Origin: Sphacelaria rigidula
Taxonomy: Eukaryota; Phaeophyceae; Sphacelariales
DNA length: 20,153 nucleotides
Direction of reading: 5' to 3'
Assembly (NCBI GenBank): GCA_964200075.2
Contig: CAXNAA020000563.1
Span: 1-20,153, forward strand
The notes beneath the pieces were generated by a model. The model searched no databases. It worked only from the letters and a program-made list of their open reading frames with translations, and was not told where the DNA came from. A program made the position numbers and the translations under genes. Shown in pieces: positions 8,532 to 17,150 of the stretch (position 1 is its first letter; each line of letters starts with the position of its first letter).

Positions 8532-8759
8532 AATTCAATGAGTTTTAGCGAGTTTCTTGCAAGGCAGAGCCACAGCCAGGTCGTGGCGACGCAACACCTA
8601 AATCGGTTGACGCGAATGTACTCTCCGAGTTTCACTCCTCAGCTGTGCCTGGGCAGTCGGCGAATAGTGGCCAAAAACGGGGCCGCTTCGTTTGCCGGTG
8701 GCGGGTGTTTTGAGGACAGGTTGAAAGTCATGGAACGGCGGCGGCAGAGAGATAGGAAG
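8532..8759 (+). CDS. Exon 1 (strong) of the central F-x-P repeat protein
   Basis: The exon is bounded by a long C/T-rich acceptor tract ending CTATGCTAG (8531) and a donor AAG/GTAAGG (8760). It reads in phase 0 at both ends and gives 76 residues. Residues 33-38 are SFTPQL. They are followed by SRRIVAKN and, at the end, FEDRLKVMERRRQRDRK, a charged helix-like segment. The arrangement (F-x-P-x-L, then Ser/Arg residues, then an F/R-R-L helix) recurs in the later exons. Similar Cys/Ser-Thr-Phe-x-Pro repeats occur in uncharacterised protist proteins, as far as I know; I cannot name a family. No enzyme motif is visible. An internal ATG at 8538 could also serve as a start if no upstream exon exists. 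Confidence 0.75.
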
Positions 8760-8785
8760 GTAAGGATCGTTCAAATGTTTTGAAG

Positions 8786-8874
8786 TGTTGTTGTTGTTGG
8801 TGGTGGTGCTATGATTGTTGCTGTTGTTGTTGATGATGATGATAATGATGATAATGATGATAATGGTGGTAATG
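8786..8874 (+). repeat. (GTT)/(GAT) trinucleotide tract just after a splice donor
   Basis: GTTGTTGTTG, then GGTGGTGGTG, then TGATGATGATGATAATGATG and on. It starts 26 bases inside the intron whose donor is at 8760. Confidence 0.85.
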
Positions 8875-9493
8875 ATATCGATAACGTACCGTGGGGAGTA
8901 TATTCCGCGTGAACATCAACGCGCCACAATCACACAATGCGGTACAAACTTTATATATTGTCGCCGGGGAATTCATGGAATCTCTTTCAACGTGTATACA
9001 CATGTGAATGTGAATCGTCTACACACGATGTGCAGATGTCTTTAGCTCGTCATCCCGTACCTTCTCCTCTGCAAATTCCGGCGTAATTACCGGATGGTTC
9101 GCTGCGAAATTGTTGGTCGAGAATATTTTAGGATAGCGGTTCATTATAGGGCAGAACGCTTGTCAGGATATGATGTTTACATTCTGGTCGCTGCATACCC
9201 CTGATAAACACTCCACTTCGGAACGGTGTGTTGCTACTCCTGATCCGATCCACCCGCTCAATATTCTCAGCTCACACGAAAGGAATTGATTCGTACAGAA
9301 GGGATACAACACATATGCGTAGGTTGCCGTCTAAATACACAATTACAGTGCTCTGTACGGGTATCGCGCCCAAACGGCGGCTATCCATGCTAATACGATT
9401 TTCACTTCTCCATCTCGCCGCTTGCTCTGTTGAGATGCACACCCCGATCCCTATCCACACTAGGGGTGGATCGGAAGCTGACGATTGCAACAG
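8875..9493. other. Intronic stretch of the central gene
   Basis: No repeat family or further exon recognised. Open frames on both strands between 9228 and 9493 lack splice support. Confidence 0.3.
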
Positions 9494-9676
9494 CGGTTCA
9501 GCCCAACCAAGGAGCGCGTCAAAGGCTCACCATACGTCTCAAAATACGGTTTTTTCATATACCGTGTCCCAGAAATGGACTGGTTGTCGTCCGTCGCCCA
9601 AGAATGGAGGATGATCGTACGCCTGGGCGAATATCTCGCGACGAAATTTGACGAGTATTCAAACCTTCCTGTCAGG
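9494..9676 (+). CDS. Possible optional exon of the central gene
   Basis: The block lies between an acceptor GATTGCAACAG (9493) and a donor CAGG/GTAAAT (9677). It is open in phase 0 at both ends, like its neighbours, and gives 61 residues. It starts RFSPTKERVKGSPYVSKY, which carries an F-x-P motif at its second residue, and ends KFDEYSNLPVR. The acceptor has a poor pyrimidine tract. The exon before (ends QRDRK) and the exon after (starts VAASTAVKLKQKE) also join well without it. It may be skipped, or not be an exon at all. Confidence 0.4.
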
Positions 9677-9835
9677 GTAAATTTCTCTCTATACACGCCG
9701 ATCCCCCCCTCCCCCCCCGTCCGCTCCCGTCCGCTCCTAGTGTCGTCTCTTATATTGGCTGACGACTGGGTTATTTTCGATCTCTATCTCGCCTTTGCCG
9801 GTTGCCGTTTCACGTTGCGGATGGAACATTGACAG

Positions 9836-9976
9836 GTGGCGGCTAGTACAGCGGTGAAATTGAAGCAGAAGGAGTGTACGTTCGCACCGGAGCTTACCGC
9901 TCGAGCCAGAAGCGTGAGGTCCCGATCTTTCAGGGAGCTCAGTATTGGAGATGCCGCGCTGCGAGAAGCTAAGCAG
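9836..9976 (+). CDS. Exon 2 (strong) of the central F-x-P repeat protein
   Basis: Acceptor ACATTGACAG ends at 9835 and donor CAG/GTGGGT starts at 9977. Exactly 47 codons, phase 0 at both ends. Residues 14-20 read CTFAPEL, the clearest copy of the repeat motif. A Lys/Glu-rich stretch (KLKQKE) precedes it, and TARARSVRSRSFRELS follows. This is the same order as in exon 1: motif, Ser/Arg stretch, then an acidic-basic helix (ALREAKQ). With exon 1 joined directly, the motif Phe residues are 58 positions apart. No signal peptide or membrane segment. Function unknown; a structural or scaffold role would be typical of such charged repeats, but that is inference. Confidence 0.75.
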
Positions 9977-10505
9977 GTGGGTCGGCGAAAGGGCTTCCGC
10001 CAAACCACTCACCAACTTCACCTCTTTTCCGAGACAGCGTTTACACAGCCAACTGGCAACTCCGATTCTCGCTCAAGGAATAATGTATTATACTCGGAGC
10101 CAAGCGCAAACGAGCGTGTGTCCAGGTTGTATTGTACATCGCGATTTTTTTATGGATGGATGTCACGAGCTCTTTTTCCGATCGCTCTGATAAAAACAAA
10201 AATCCGGCGGAACATTATGTTGAAAAACAGAGCAAATGCTTTGTATACGAGCGGGAGTGCACGCATCAATCAGCCCTGCACGAGTGTCTACACACTCTCA
10301 AAATGCTTTATCAGGCATCTTATTTTGGTGCCCATGACCGTCTCGGTCCGGTGGTGTGAATTAAAACGATACAAGTAACGCCATTAGATTAGGTGCAGAG
10401 AACGACGCTACGATTCCCGCCAAATGCGTTTTTCCTTCGAAATATCTTTCTGACTTCGACCGTTGACATCGTTAGGGTGCACGTGAGCAGACAAAAATAA
10501 ATAGT
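9977..10505. other. 5' part of a 2.4-kb intron
   Basis: The exon frame stays open past the donor to 10378, but the sequence there turns Cys/Tyr/Thr-rich and loses the charged pattern, so I read it as intron. No repeat recognised. Confidence 0.35.
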
Positions 10506-10509
10506 TTGT

Positions 10510-10675
10510 CGGAGTTAGTTTGAGTAGAGCTGACGCAGGGTGGGAGTGTTTCGTCATGATCCAATCCGCGACACCAAAGTGCAAAGTGTGTACAGTACCA
10601 GGGAGAGAGAGGAGTGGGCTGATATCTTGGGACAACGGGCTCGTCCTCCGGAGAGGGAGCGGTGGCAAGTGTGAC
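10510..10675 (+). repeat. R4 dispersed repeat, copy 4
   Basis: Shares AAGTGTGTACAGTACCAGGG, GAGTGGGCTGATATCTTGGG and ACGGGCTCGTCC with the copy at 15735, and GGGCTCGTCCTCCGGAGAGG with R4 in general. Intronic. Confidence 0.65.
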
Positions 10676-11029
10676 GAAAACAGGTCTTGTTGCGTCAGTG
10701 AAGAAATGCCCCAGTTCACACATGTATCCAGTGGATTCGGTACACCACACTCAAACGCTTGCTTTTGAGTTTACCGAAAAAAAGAACAACGATCTATCGA
10801 CAGACTGCGAGCCATGTCATGACAGGGAGCGTGCGAATCGTTGCCACAAACAGCAGGGGTTCACGCCTGGGTGCGATATACCAAGATATGAGTGCAGGTA
10901 GAGCGCCTTGAAGCTATGTGCCAACATGTCGCCTTGTTACCGCCTCGAATACCATCTCGAAGTCGCTACACTTGGGCAACATTTCGACAGAACCCCTTCC
11001 CTCCCCTCTCCTAGCATAAAACCTGTTCT

Positions 11030-11294
11030 GACACTTTCTACGATAGTCCCTCCCCCCCCAAAAAACAGCCCAAAACTGTCACAAAAAAAATGGTCATACA
11101 GCGCCTGATGTTTGGTTTCAGGCTGCATGAAGCGCCTCATATGAGCGACATGGCCGAAAACGAATCCAAGCGAGGGAGGTCCCAGCTGCTCGTTGTGCTC
11201 GGCTTTCTTGTTTCGATCTACGTGAAGGTTTTGCCTCCCCAAAGCAGCCACTTTTTTTTTTCGGGGGGGGGGGGGGACTATCGTAGAAAGTGTC
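11030..11294 (+). mobile_element. MITE with perfect 20-bp terminal inverted repeats
   Basis: GACACTTTCTACGATAGTCC (11030-11049) is the exact reverse complement of 11275-11294. Inside each end lies a C-run or G-run. The element is 265 bases and encodes no transposase. Its interior matches the reverse complement of 6778-7002. A clear target duplication is not visible (flanks GTTCT and CTCTG). The superfamily cannot be fixed from this. It lies inside the intron between the exons at 9836 and 12408. Confidence 0.85.
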
Positions 11295-11299
11295 CTCTG

Positions 11300-11747
11300 T
11301 TTTTCCCTTTCTTTTTTGTTTTCTACTCTCGAGGAGCACCTTCCTTGCGGGGTACGCGGCATACGCTCAAGGTATCCCCGAGGGTACGCATACGCTCGAC
11401 AGGACCTTACGCACTACAGCAAAGCTGCCGTTCCTACACCACAAGAATGACGCCGAATGAACCGCCTCGTACCTATATGGTGGTACATGCAGTACTTTTA
11501 GTGTCGACGAAATCGCCCGCAAGACGGAACATATATATTGAACCATGTTCTAGGTCTTTGAGGTCATTTTCCAGCGGATCCTTCCAAGTGTTGCGATAGA
11601 ATCGGAGAAAATAAGCGGAACACCTGACCACGTGTTCAGGGCATGCATGTGTGTGTGTTGTTGTCGTGGACATGAAGTGGTGCAAAACGTCGTCGAATCT
11701 AACTCTTCTTGTTGCCTTCCCTACCTCCCCCCTTCCCTCTCTTCTCA
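11300..11747. other. Intronic stretch between MITE and R1
   Basis: No repeat or exon recognised. It ends in a CT-rich run (11717-11745) just before R1 copy B. Confidence 0.3.
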
Positions 11748-12043
11748 TGGTGAGACACTTTTGAGGTAGTGTAAACCGTGGTTGTCTCCGGAAGTGGAAA
11801 TACCAGAAAATGAAGCAACTAATTCGAGGCTGTCATCAACATGCAAGAGTAATGAGTACAACTCGGGCCCAACCATCGCAGTGGGACACAGATCACCCTT
11901 CATGCTACTCACCGAGCGCATCACGGCGCTTCGTGCTTGCTGATTGCGAGCCTGGTCCGACAGAAACCCGGCGTGCTCCGTCCCGACTTCGCAGGGAAGC
12001 GAGGTCAATGATCTTGTGACTGCTGCATGCAAGATCATGAGTA
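11748..12043 (+). repeat. R1 dispersed repeat, copy B, with C-rich tail
   Basis: Starts TGGTGAGACACTTTTGAGG and ends CAAGATCATGAGTAC at about 12043. C-rich sequence (C-runs broken by one T) then runs to about 12070. It aligns in order with copies A, C and D. The C tail, in the same place as the tail of R2, suggests a shared 3' end. Intronic. Confidence 0.85.
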
Positions 12044-12079
12044 CACCCCCCCCCCCCCCCTCCCCCCCCCGTTCTCCCT

Positions 12080-12383
12080 AACAAGGGAAGAGCGATAACT
12101 GCGTCGCTTCCCATGTCACTACCTACCATACAACAACGAACTAACACCGTTTCTACAACAAAAGTCAAGTGAATCGTGAATAATCCATATTTTCTATTTC
12201 TCATGATGACCTTTAACATAGCAATGAATGTATAACCCCCCAACAAAGGAAGCGCGATAACTGTGTCGCTTCCCATCTCACCACCTACGGCACAGCAACG
12301 AACCGACACCGCTTTCACAACAAATGTTAGGCGAACCCTGAATAATCCATTTTTTCAATTTCTCATGGTGAACTTAAACCTAA
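12080..12383 (+). repeat. Tandem duplication, period 162 bases
   Basis: Copy 1 (12080-12241) and copy 2 (12242-12383) share long blocks: AGCGATAACTG(C/T)GTCGCTTCCC near the 5' end, CAGCAACGAAC-like and CACCG blocks in the middle, GAATAATCCATATTTTCTAT-like sequence and TTTCTCATG near the 3' end. In both, GGAA..GCGA pairs with TCGCTTCC as a bulged hairpin. The second copy ends next to the acceptor of the 12408 exon. Confidence 0.85.
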
Positions 12384-12407
12384 CAGCGTATGGCAAGAGC
12401 TCGACAG

Positions 12408-12551
12408 GACACCCGTTTGCTGGAAAGTCCGGATGAGGGTCGGGCGGGGTTCCGGCCTAGACTAGAGACGGAAGGGAATGCCTTGGCACCTCTGGCGTGT
12501 TCTCGCCTGGGGCTAGCGGACGAATTAGACACTTACATCGATAGAATTAAG
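12408..12551 (+). CDS. Exon 3 of the central F-x-P repeat protein
   Basis: Ends at a donor AAG/GTGAGG (12552), phase 0. The start is less certain. AG dinucleotides at 12385-12386 (TAACAG), 12396-12397 and 12406-12407 (CGACAG) are all possible; the first and last keep phase 0. From 12408 the exon gives 48 residues, starting DTRLLESPDEGRAGFRPRLE. GFRPRL is a variant of the repeat motif with Gly/Arg in place of Thr. It is followed by an Ala/Leu-rich stretch and ends DTYIDRIK. A branch-like CTAAC lies at 12380. The spacing from the previous motif Phe is 46 residues. Confidence 0.65.
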
Positions 12552-12561
12552 GTGAGGATAG

Positions 12562-12606
12562 TGATGATGATGATGATGATGATGATGATGACGATGATGA
12601 TGACGT
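12562..12606 (+). repeat. (GAT)n microsatellite just after a splice donor
   Basis: About fifteen GAT units, two of them GAC, starting 10 bases after the donor at 12552. Confidence 0.9.
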
Positions 12607-13374
12607 TGCTGCCGGGTCTTATCGAAGCAAAACAAAAAACGAGGGGAAAAAAAGGTTTTCGAGGAAGATTGAGACTGTTCACAACCTAATAATCACGAGG
12701 AATCACTCACCGTTCCCACCGGAGATAGAGAAATGTTTTGGGAACGTGACGACCTGACAACACGCGAACAGAGCAGTGGGCCACAAGCTCAACATACAAC
12801 TGTGCAGCTCTGGTGTGTGGTCGAGGCATCATGATAAGCCGAACAGCCCACGCATGGCATCCAAAGTACGTTGCCTTTTGCACTCACAACGACGTGTTCC
12901 TTCGTGTTGAAAAAAAGAAGTTTGAAATGATCAATGTTCGGGGGCATGGTGTCGAGGGCGTCGAGAATAGAGCATCAGCCCTCATCCAATCAGAGGGATA
13001 TAATACTTGAACAGTCACATCACACAACTTTTCACTTTCAAATTTCCATTCTCATTTTTTCTGTCTCGTAATGAGGGGACCTGGTGATGATGAAGTAGTT
13101 CGTTAACTGAACGCGTTTCTATATGCAGGACACGACACCTTAGATTTCGGCGTTTGCCGCCCAGACGAGTCGTCCAGAGCTTGTATTCGGAGCGCGACGT
13201 TTCGTTTCGGATATTTCTTCGCGTGCTCTGACTATCTTTCACCCCGGAAAGATCCATCGTGTACTTATGAACATGAGATTCTGAAATAATGGGAACTAAT
13301 TTTTTTATGGGAATGAAAAACAATGGTGATCGGATTTGTGGGAAATAGTATTGTACCTCACTCCCCGCCCCTTA
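12607..13374. other. Intronic stretch of the central gene
   Basis: Several frames are open around 13015-13323 on both strands. None has paired splice signals in phase with the flanking exons. No repeat family matched. Confidence 0.3.
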
Positions 13375-13680
13375 TGGTGGGACATGCATGAGGCAGTGCG
13401 TAAGCCGTGGCTGTCTGTGGAAGTGGCGATACCAGAAAATGAAGTAACTCATTCGAGACTGTAAGCCATACGCAAGATAATCAGTACGCTTAGGGTCGAG
13501 CAATCTTGGGAAGATGCAGCTCACCCTTCATGCGACTCGCCGAACACGTCACGGCGCCTCGCGCTTGGCGATTGACTGCGAGCCTGGTCCGGCGATAACC
13601 CGGCGTGCTCCGTCCCGGCTTTGTAAGGATGCGAGGTCAATTGTCGTATGACTGTGGCTTGCAACACCGTGAGTACACCT
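13375..13680 (+). repeat. R1 dispersed repeat, copy C
   Basis: Begins TGGTGGGACATGCATGAGG and ends GTGAGTACACC, followed by a C-rich run. It aligns along its whole length with copies B and D. A partial R2-like block (ACTGAGGCAAGCAAGCAACA, about 13699-13718) follows at once. Intronic. Confidence 0.85.
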
Positions 13681-13764
13681 CCCCCGCCCCCCCTCAAATG
13701 ACTGAGGCAAGCAAGCAACAAATGAGGGAAAAAATACCCCCCTAAGGCGCCTGTGATGAAGCGA

Positions 13765-13863
13765 TAGTCTCACCTCTTTGAGTGAGTGTCTATATTTTGT
13801 TTCGGCTCGGGTACTTCTATCATGTGACCACGGCTGGATTCCTGGGGGTTCAGCTAAAGTGCG

Positions 13864-13907
<44 letters not shown>
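13765..13907 (+). repeat. R7 dispersed repeat, copy 3, with perfect (CAAT)n tail
   Basis: CATGTGACCACGGCTGGATT, CCTGGGGGTTCAGC and GCGACAATCAATC lead into about ten exact CAAT units (13865-13906). A simple tetranucleotide tail after a conserved body is typical of non-LTR retroelements. Confidence 0.65.
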
Positions 13908-14515
13908 CTCTGTGAAGTTTGTGGGAGATGGTACCTCCCGAAGGTACCTTGAGTAGCCCCACAACCTCATGGACTCGGTTGCCCAACCTTCAAGGCATCT
14001 TCACTCCCCTAGAAAGTACCTCGGAAGGCAGGCAATACTGAAAACCCCACAAGGGCTGCCATATAGGGTGCCTTAGTGGGAGTACGATTTCCCACAATTC
14101 CGAGCACATTTTTTTTTCCATTACCGTGAAAGAAATTCGTTCCCAGTTTTCAGAATCTCCTGTTTTGGTGTGTCTGTGTGCGATTGTCAGTATACATTTC
14201 TGGAAGATTTGGTACGAGAGCATAATATTCACTTACGGTCACAGTGAAGCATTTATCGCTTTCACATCACTCTCACGTTGGTTCAGTTTCGATTGCTTTC
14301 TCCCCCGCGCACATTGTGGGGGTTAAGTAGGTAAGATAGTCGTGAAAGTAGTGAAACGTCCCAGGGTCGTTATCCTAATCACAGTCTTGCCGAGAAGGGG
14401 TTGGTGGAGTCTCGTTGGAGTTTGTCGGAGAAGACAACGTTTATTATCCTGACCTTCCCCCCCTCAAACGTTGAGCGCCAGAATGTTGGGGGTGTCTTTA
14501 TCAGGAGTAGGAATG
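13908..14515. other. 3' part of the last intron
   Basis: No exon. GGTACCTCCCGAAGGTACC (about 13930-13948) is a short palindrome. The rest is unassigned. Confidence 0.3.
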
Positions 14516-14592
14516 GTGCTCCGTCTCGAAAGGGATGCGTGGTCAATGGTCACACGACTAAGGCAAGCAACGAATGAGTACGCCCCCTCTCC
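14516..14592 (+). repeat. R2 short repeat, copy 2
   Basis: GTGCTCCGTCTCGAAAGGGA, then TGCGTGGTCAATGGTCACAC, CTAAGGCAAGCAACGAATGA, GTACGCCCCC. Nearly identical to 8371-8456. Its C/T-rich tail merges with the pyrimidine tract in front of the acceptor at 14661. Confidence 0.85.
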
Positions 14593-14661
14593 CTCCCTCG
14601 ACGCCCCCCTCACACGTTACTCTCCTGCTAACATTTGTGGCCAACAACGAAAATTGCGCAG

Positions 14662-14880
14662 GACGAAGCGATAGGGCGGGAAGAGTACAACTCGCGGCAG
14701 CGGCGACGAGCTCTCGACGAGGAAAAACGGGCGTGCACATTCAGTCCAATGCTTACCCAGTGCCCGGCCCTCGTCCGGCGCACAGCCGAGGCTATGCGTA
14801 GAATTAGAGAGTTTCGTGTACAGCAAGAAGAGAGCATGTCCCGGCCGTCGCCTTCCCCGCCTAGACCACAGTGGCGATGA
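14662..14880 (+). CDS. Last exon of the central F-x-P repeat protein, with stop codon
   Basis: Acceptor AAATTGCGCAG ends at 14661, preceded by GCTAAC (branch-like) and a long C/T tract. Phase 0, 72 residues, stop TGA 14878-14880. The exon opens with an acidic-basic stretch (EEYNSRQRRRALDEEKRA), then CTFSPML (motif Phe at residue 27). TAEAMRRIREFRVQQEE follows, then a Ser/Pro-rich tail ending RPQWR. The motif order is the same as in the exons at 8532 and 9836. The spacing to the previous motif Phe is 60 residues. A frame that stays open from the acceptor to a single stop, in the phase of all other exons, makes this a good 3' anchor for the gene. Confidence 0.72.
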   Translation, partial: DEAIGREEYNSRQRRRALDEEKRACTFSPMLTQCPALVRRTAEAMRRIREFRVQQEESMSRPSPSPPRPQWR

Positions 14881-14945
14881 TGAAAGGGCTTTTCATTGCA
14901 TCGCGCGGGGGTTTCGGAGCATTTTGGCTCGAAACACTCGAGACA

Positions 14946-14990
14946 TCCATATATCTATATATATATATATCTGTATATCTATATATTTGT
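14946..14990. repeat. (TA)n microsatellite, probably in the 3' UTR
   Basis: ATATATCTATATATATATAT and neighbours, about 70 bases after the stop codon at 14880. Confidence 0.85.
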
Positions 14991-15730
14991 AGTTGTTTAC
15001 ATTTTGTACCGCACGACTTTCGATGAAATTCTAAAGATACGATGGAGTTGTTGATGGGATTGAAAGCGTACGTATGTTCCTCCCTGGTGCATGTATTTAA
15101 AATGTCTGTACATTATGACATGTGTGTATGAATTGTTGTTGTTGATGATTATGTTGACGGAAATGAACAGTTGCAGTTTAATCGGCCCCCCTTTATGCTG
15201 TCCTTGTGTGTGTGGATATCACCACATGGAAGGGAATAGTTCCCGCACGTGTCCTTCGAGGAATCATCTTTTCAAAGTGCTCTTCTTGCGGTATCCTGTG
15301 GTTGTTGTTCTCTTGTACATACTCTAGTTGTACTGTATCCTTGGGTTTCATCGCCTCTGCAATTCCCCTCTTCGTTTTCTCTGTTATCTTTCCCTCTCCC
15401 CCTCTCTCGCCCCTTCGTCCATCTCAGTGTTGAGCTGTAGCAGCTTGGTGACTTGCTTCTTCCGTAGGGCTTACGGGTGAGAGCTCATGCCCAATTAGTA
15501 TGGCCGACATAGCTTGGCCGCGACCTGATCCCGCGGCTCTTTTATTTGTTTTTTGTATGCGCTGCCTTGACCCGGTGGTGAAAATAAATACCATGGTGTC
15601 TTACAACTCAACACTGAAAGGGTGGAGAAAACACGAGTTCGGTACCCGATGCTCTTGTTTTTTTTCCGATCTGATTTCCACCGTCGAGAGCGTTAGCGTT
15701 ACTGAAAAAAAGAAGTAGTCGATTCAGTTT
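14991..15730. other. Downstream flank of the central gene
   Basis: No gene recognised. T-rich and CT-rich runs occur at 15390-15425. No AATAAA lies close to the stop, so the polyadenylation site is not located. Confidence 0.3.
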
Positions 15731-15734
15731 ATTT

Positions 15735-15890
15735 GGCGAGAGTTGGCGCGGTGCAGGAGTGCTGACCCAAGCCGCGAGATCAAAATACAAGGCGTGTACC
15801 GGGGAGAGATGGGCTGATCCCTTGAGACCACGGACTCGTCCCGAGGAAGAGGAGTAGGGCTTCGAAGAGCGGCAAGGAAAAAGATGAGGT
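15735..15890 (+). repeat. R4 dispersed repeat, copy 5 (best copy)
   Basis: AAGGCGTGTACCGGGGAGAG, ATGGGCTGATCCCTTGAGAC and CACGGACTCGTCCCGAGGAA define the family core. It is the + strand counterpart of the copy at 2003-2158. Confidence 0.7.
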
Positions 15891-15944
15891 GCACGTACGC
15901 TTTCGTGTGAGGCATTCTTTTTTACCCGAACAAAACGTCCACGG

Positions 15945-16180
15945 TGCGGACTCATCGCCGGTTCGAATCACCAAATCCACGATTTTTCAGGCCTAACTGC
16001 TCCAAAGAGAAAAAAGATTACCGCTGGTCAAAATGGTCTCCACGGAATTTTTGCGCCATTCCATGTGCATGGCCTGCGCGTGTTCGGGTTGCAACGCTAA
16101 CGATTGATTCGTGCGGTATGAATCAATGACACTAAACTCAGGTAATTTCCGGACGAATCATTAATTCGTCCGACCCTTGA
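15945..16180 (-). repeat. R6 dispersed repeat, copy 2
   Basis: Reverse complement of 2885-3137 with few gaps. Both hairpins are kept: GGACGAAT-CATTA-ATTCGTCC (about 16151-16171), with a changed loop, and TTGATTCGT-GCGGT-ATGAATCAA (about 16105-16128), with one G-U pair. On the plus strand GCCGGTTCGAATCACC (15957-15972) matches a pol III box B. Confidence 0.85.
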
Positions 16181-16189
16181 AAAGATTCC

Positions 16190-16950
16190 GGTTTGAAATC
16201 CCGGCGGCGGCTCCCACCAACGTGACGAGCAGAGAGAAAATCTCGTCAAAACGTGAAGCGGGCATCAAAGAGTCGTGAATTTCGTGGTGGATATGAAAAC
16301 TGGCGGGTGACTTGGAAGAAGAATCCACAAACTCACCGGAAAGTCTTCTGCATTTTCCCCGTGGTCGTTACACAACATAGCCGGATGATATGTTCACATC
16401 AGAAGCTGTACTAAGGCATTCATCAACACCGTTTCGTGGCCTCCAACGGTGATCGAGATGATATCAGCATTTTTTGTCGGTAAAAGTCGACACCACCACG
16501 ACAGCGTTCACAAAACGCCGCAAGACGGGTCTGGAACGTTACGAATTGCCCGTTAAATAAGTTCAAATGTCACGCTCTCGACTTCGAGTCAACCCGACGC
16601 AACCGTCCAAAAATTCTCCACATTCTCTTGTTGTTGCTTGCATATCCAATGCAACCCAAGGTAGAAGACAATTCGTCAAAATATGCCCCGCACGAAACCA
16701 AACGTGGTCGGTAAGACGAGAAGGACAGGGAAGCGGAGGGAAACCGTACTACGGGAGTACGCCGTACGCGTACACCACCCTTTTGCGTTAAAACTGCATG
16801 CTACTTTTGTATCTGTGACAACGCGCCCCCCGATAAACCAAATCTAACCGCACCCGTCACCTCTCTACGCCCCCAAGATAACACGAACCGACGGCGCAGC
16901 TGATACGGGGCAAGAACCTCCGATCGTACTCGAGGAACACCCGGCCGACA
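16190..16950. other. No gene recognised
   Basis: A box B-like CGGTTTGAAATCCCGGC lies at 16189-16205. The 14-base word CACAACATAGCCGG (16371 on) also occurs near 321. A plus-strand open frame at 16567-16791 has no splice support. Confidence 0.3.
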
Positions 16951-16956
16951 CTGGCA

Positions 16957-17033
16957 TCATGCCGAGAACTCAATTTCAGGCGGACCTTGTCTCACGTCAA
17001 CCATCTTCCTGGCCATCACTTCCGTCACCACCG
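16957..17033 (-). CDS. Possible last exon of the right gene
   Basis: If a donor G/GTGATG at 17161 is used, an acceptor AATCTTCCAG (minus strand, ends at 17034) joins in exact phase. It adds 25 residues after a 128-base intron: a split Ala codon, then VVTEVMARKMVDVRQGPPEI, EFSA and stop. The composition continues the style of the main exon. The donor is weak. The alternative is that the main exon simply ends at its own TGA (17151-17153). Confidence 0.35.
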
Positions 17034-17150
17034 CTGGAAGATTACCAACAATAACACTGAACAACAAAACAACCCCCCCGACAATGAACTCAATATACAT
17101 ACATGTGAAACGCGCCGATCGAATAACCACCGGCCGACCACGGCAAACCA

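Noticed and set aside
9977-10378. Read-through of the exon frame from 9836 to 10378 as one long exon
   Set aside because: The charged repeat pattern stops at the consensus-like donor 9977. The rest is Cys/Tyr/Thr-rich and unlike the other exons.
11030-11294. CACTA-type transposon end
   Set aside because: The terminus reads GACACTT, not CACTA, and no 3-base duplication is visible at the flanks.
11905-12318. 137-codon minus-strand open frame with an internal peptide repeat
   Set aside because: It runs through R1, its C tail (a poly-Gly run) and the 162-bp duplication. The peptide repeat is a by-product of the DNA duplication.
13865-13906. CRISPR-like regular array
   Set aside because: It is a pure tetranucleotide run with no spacers; the window also has no cas-like gene.
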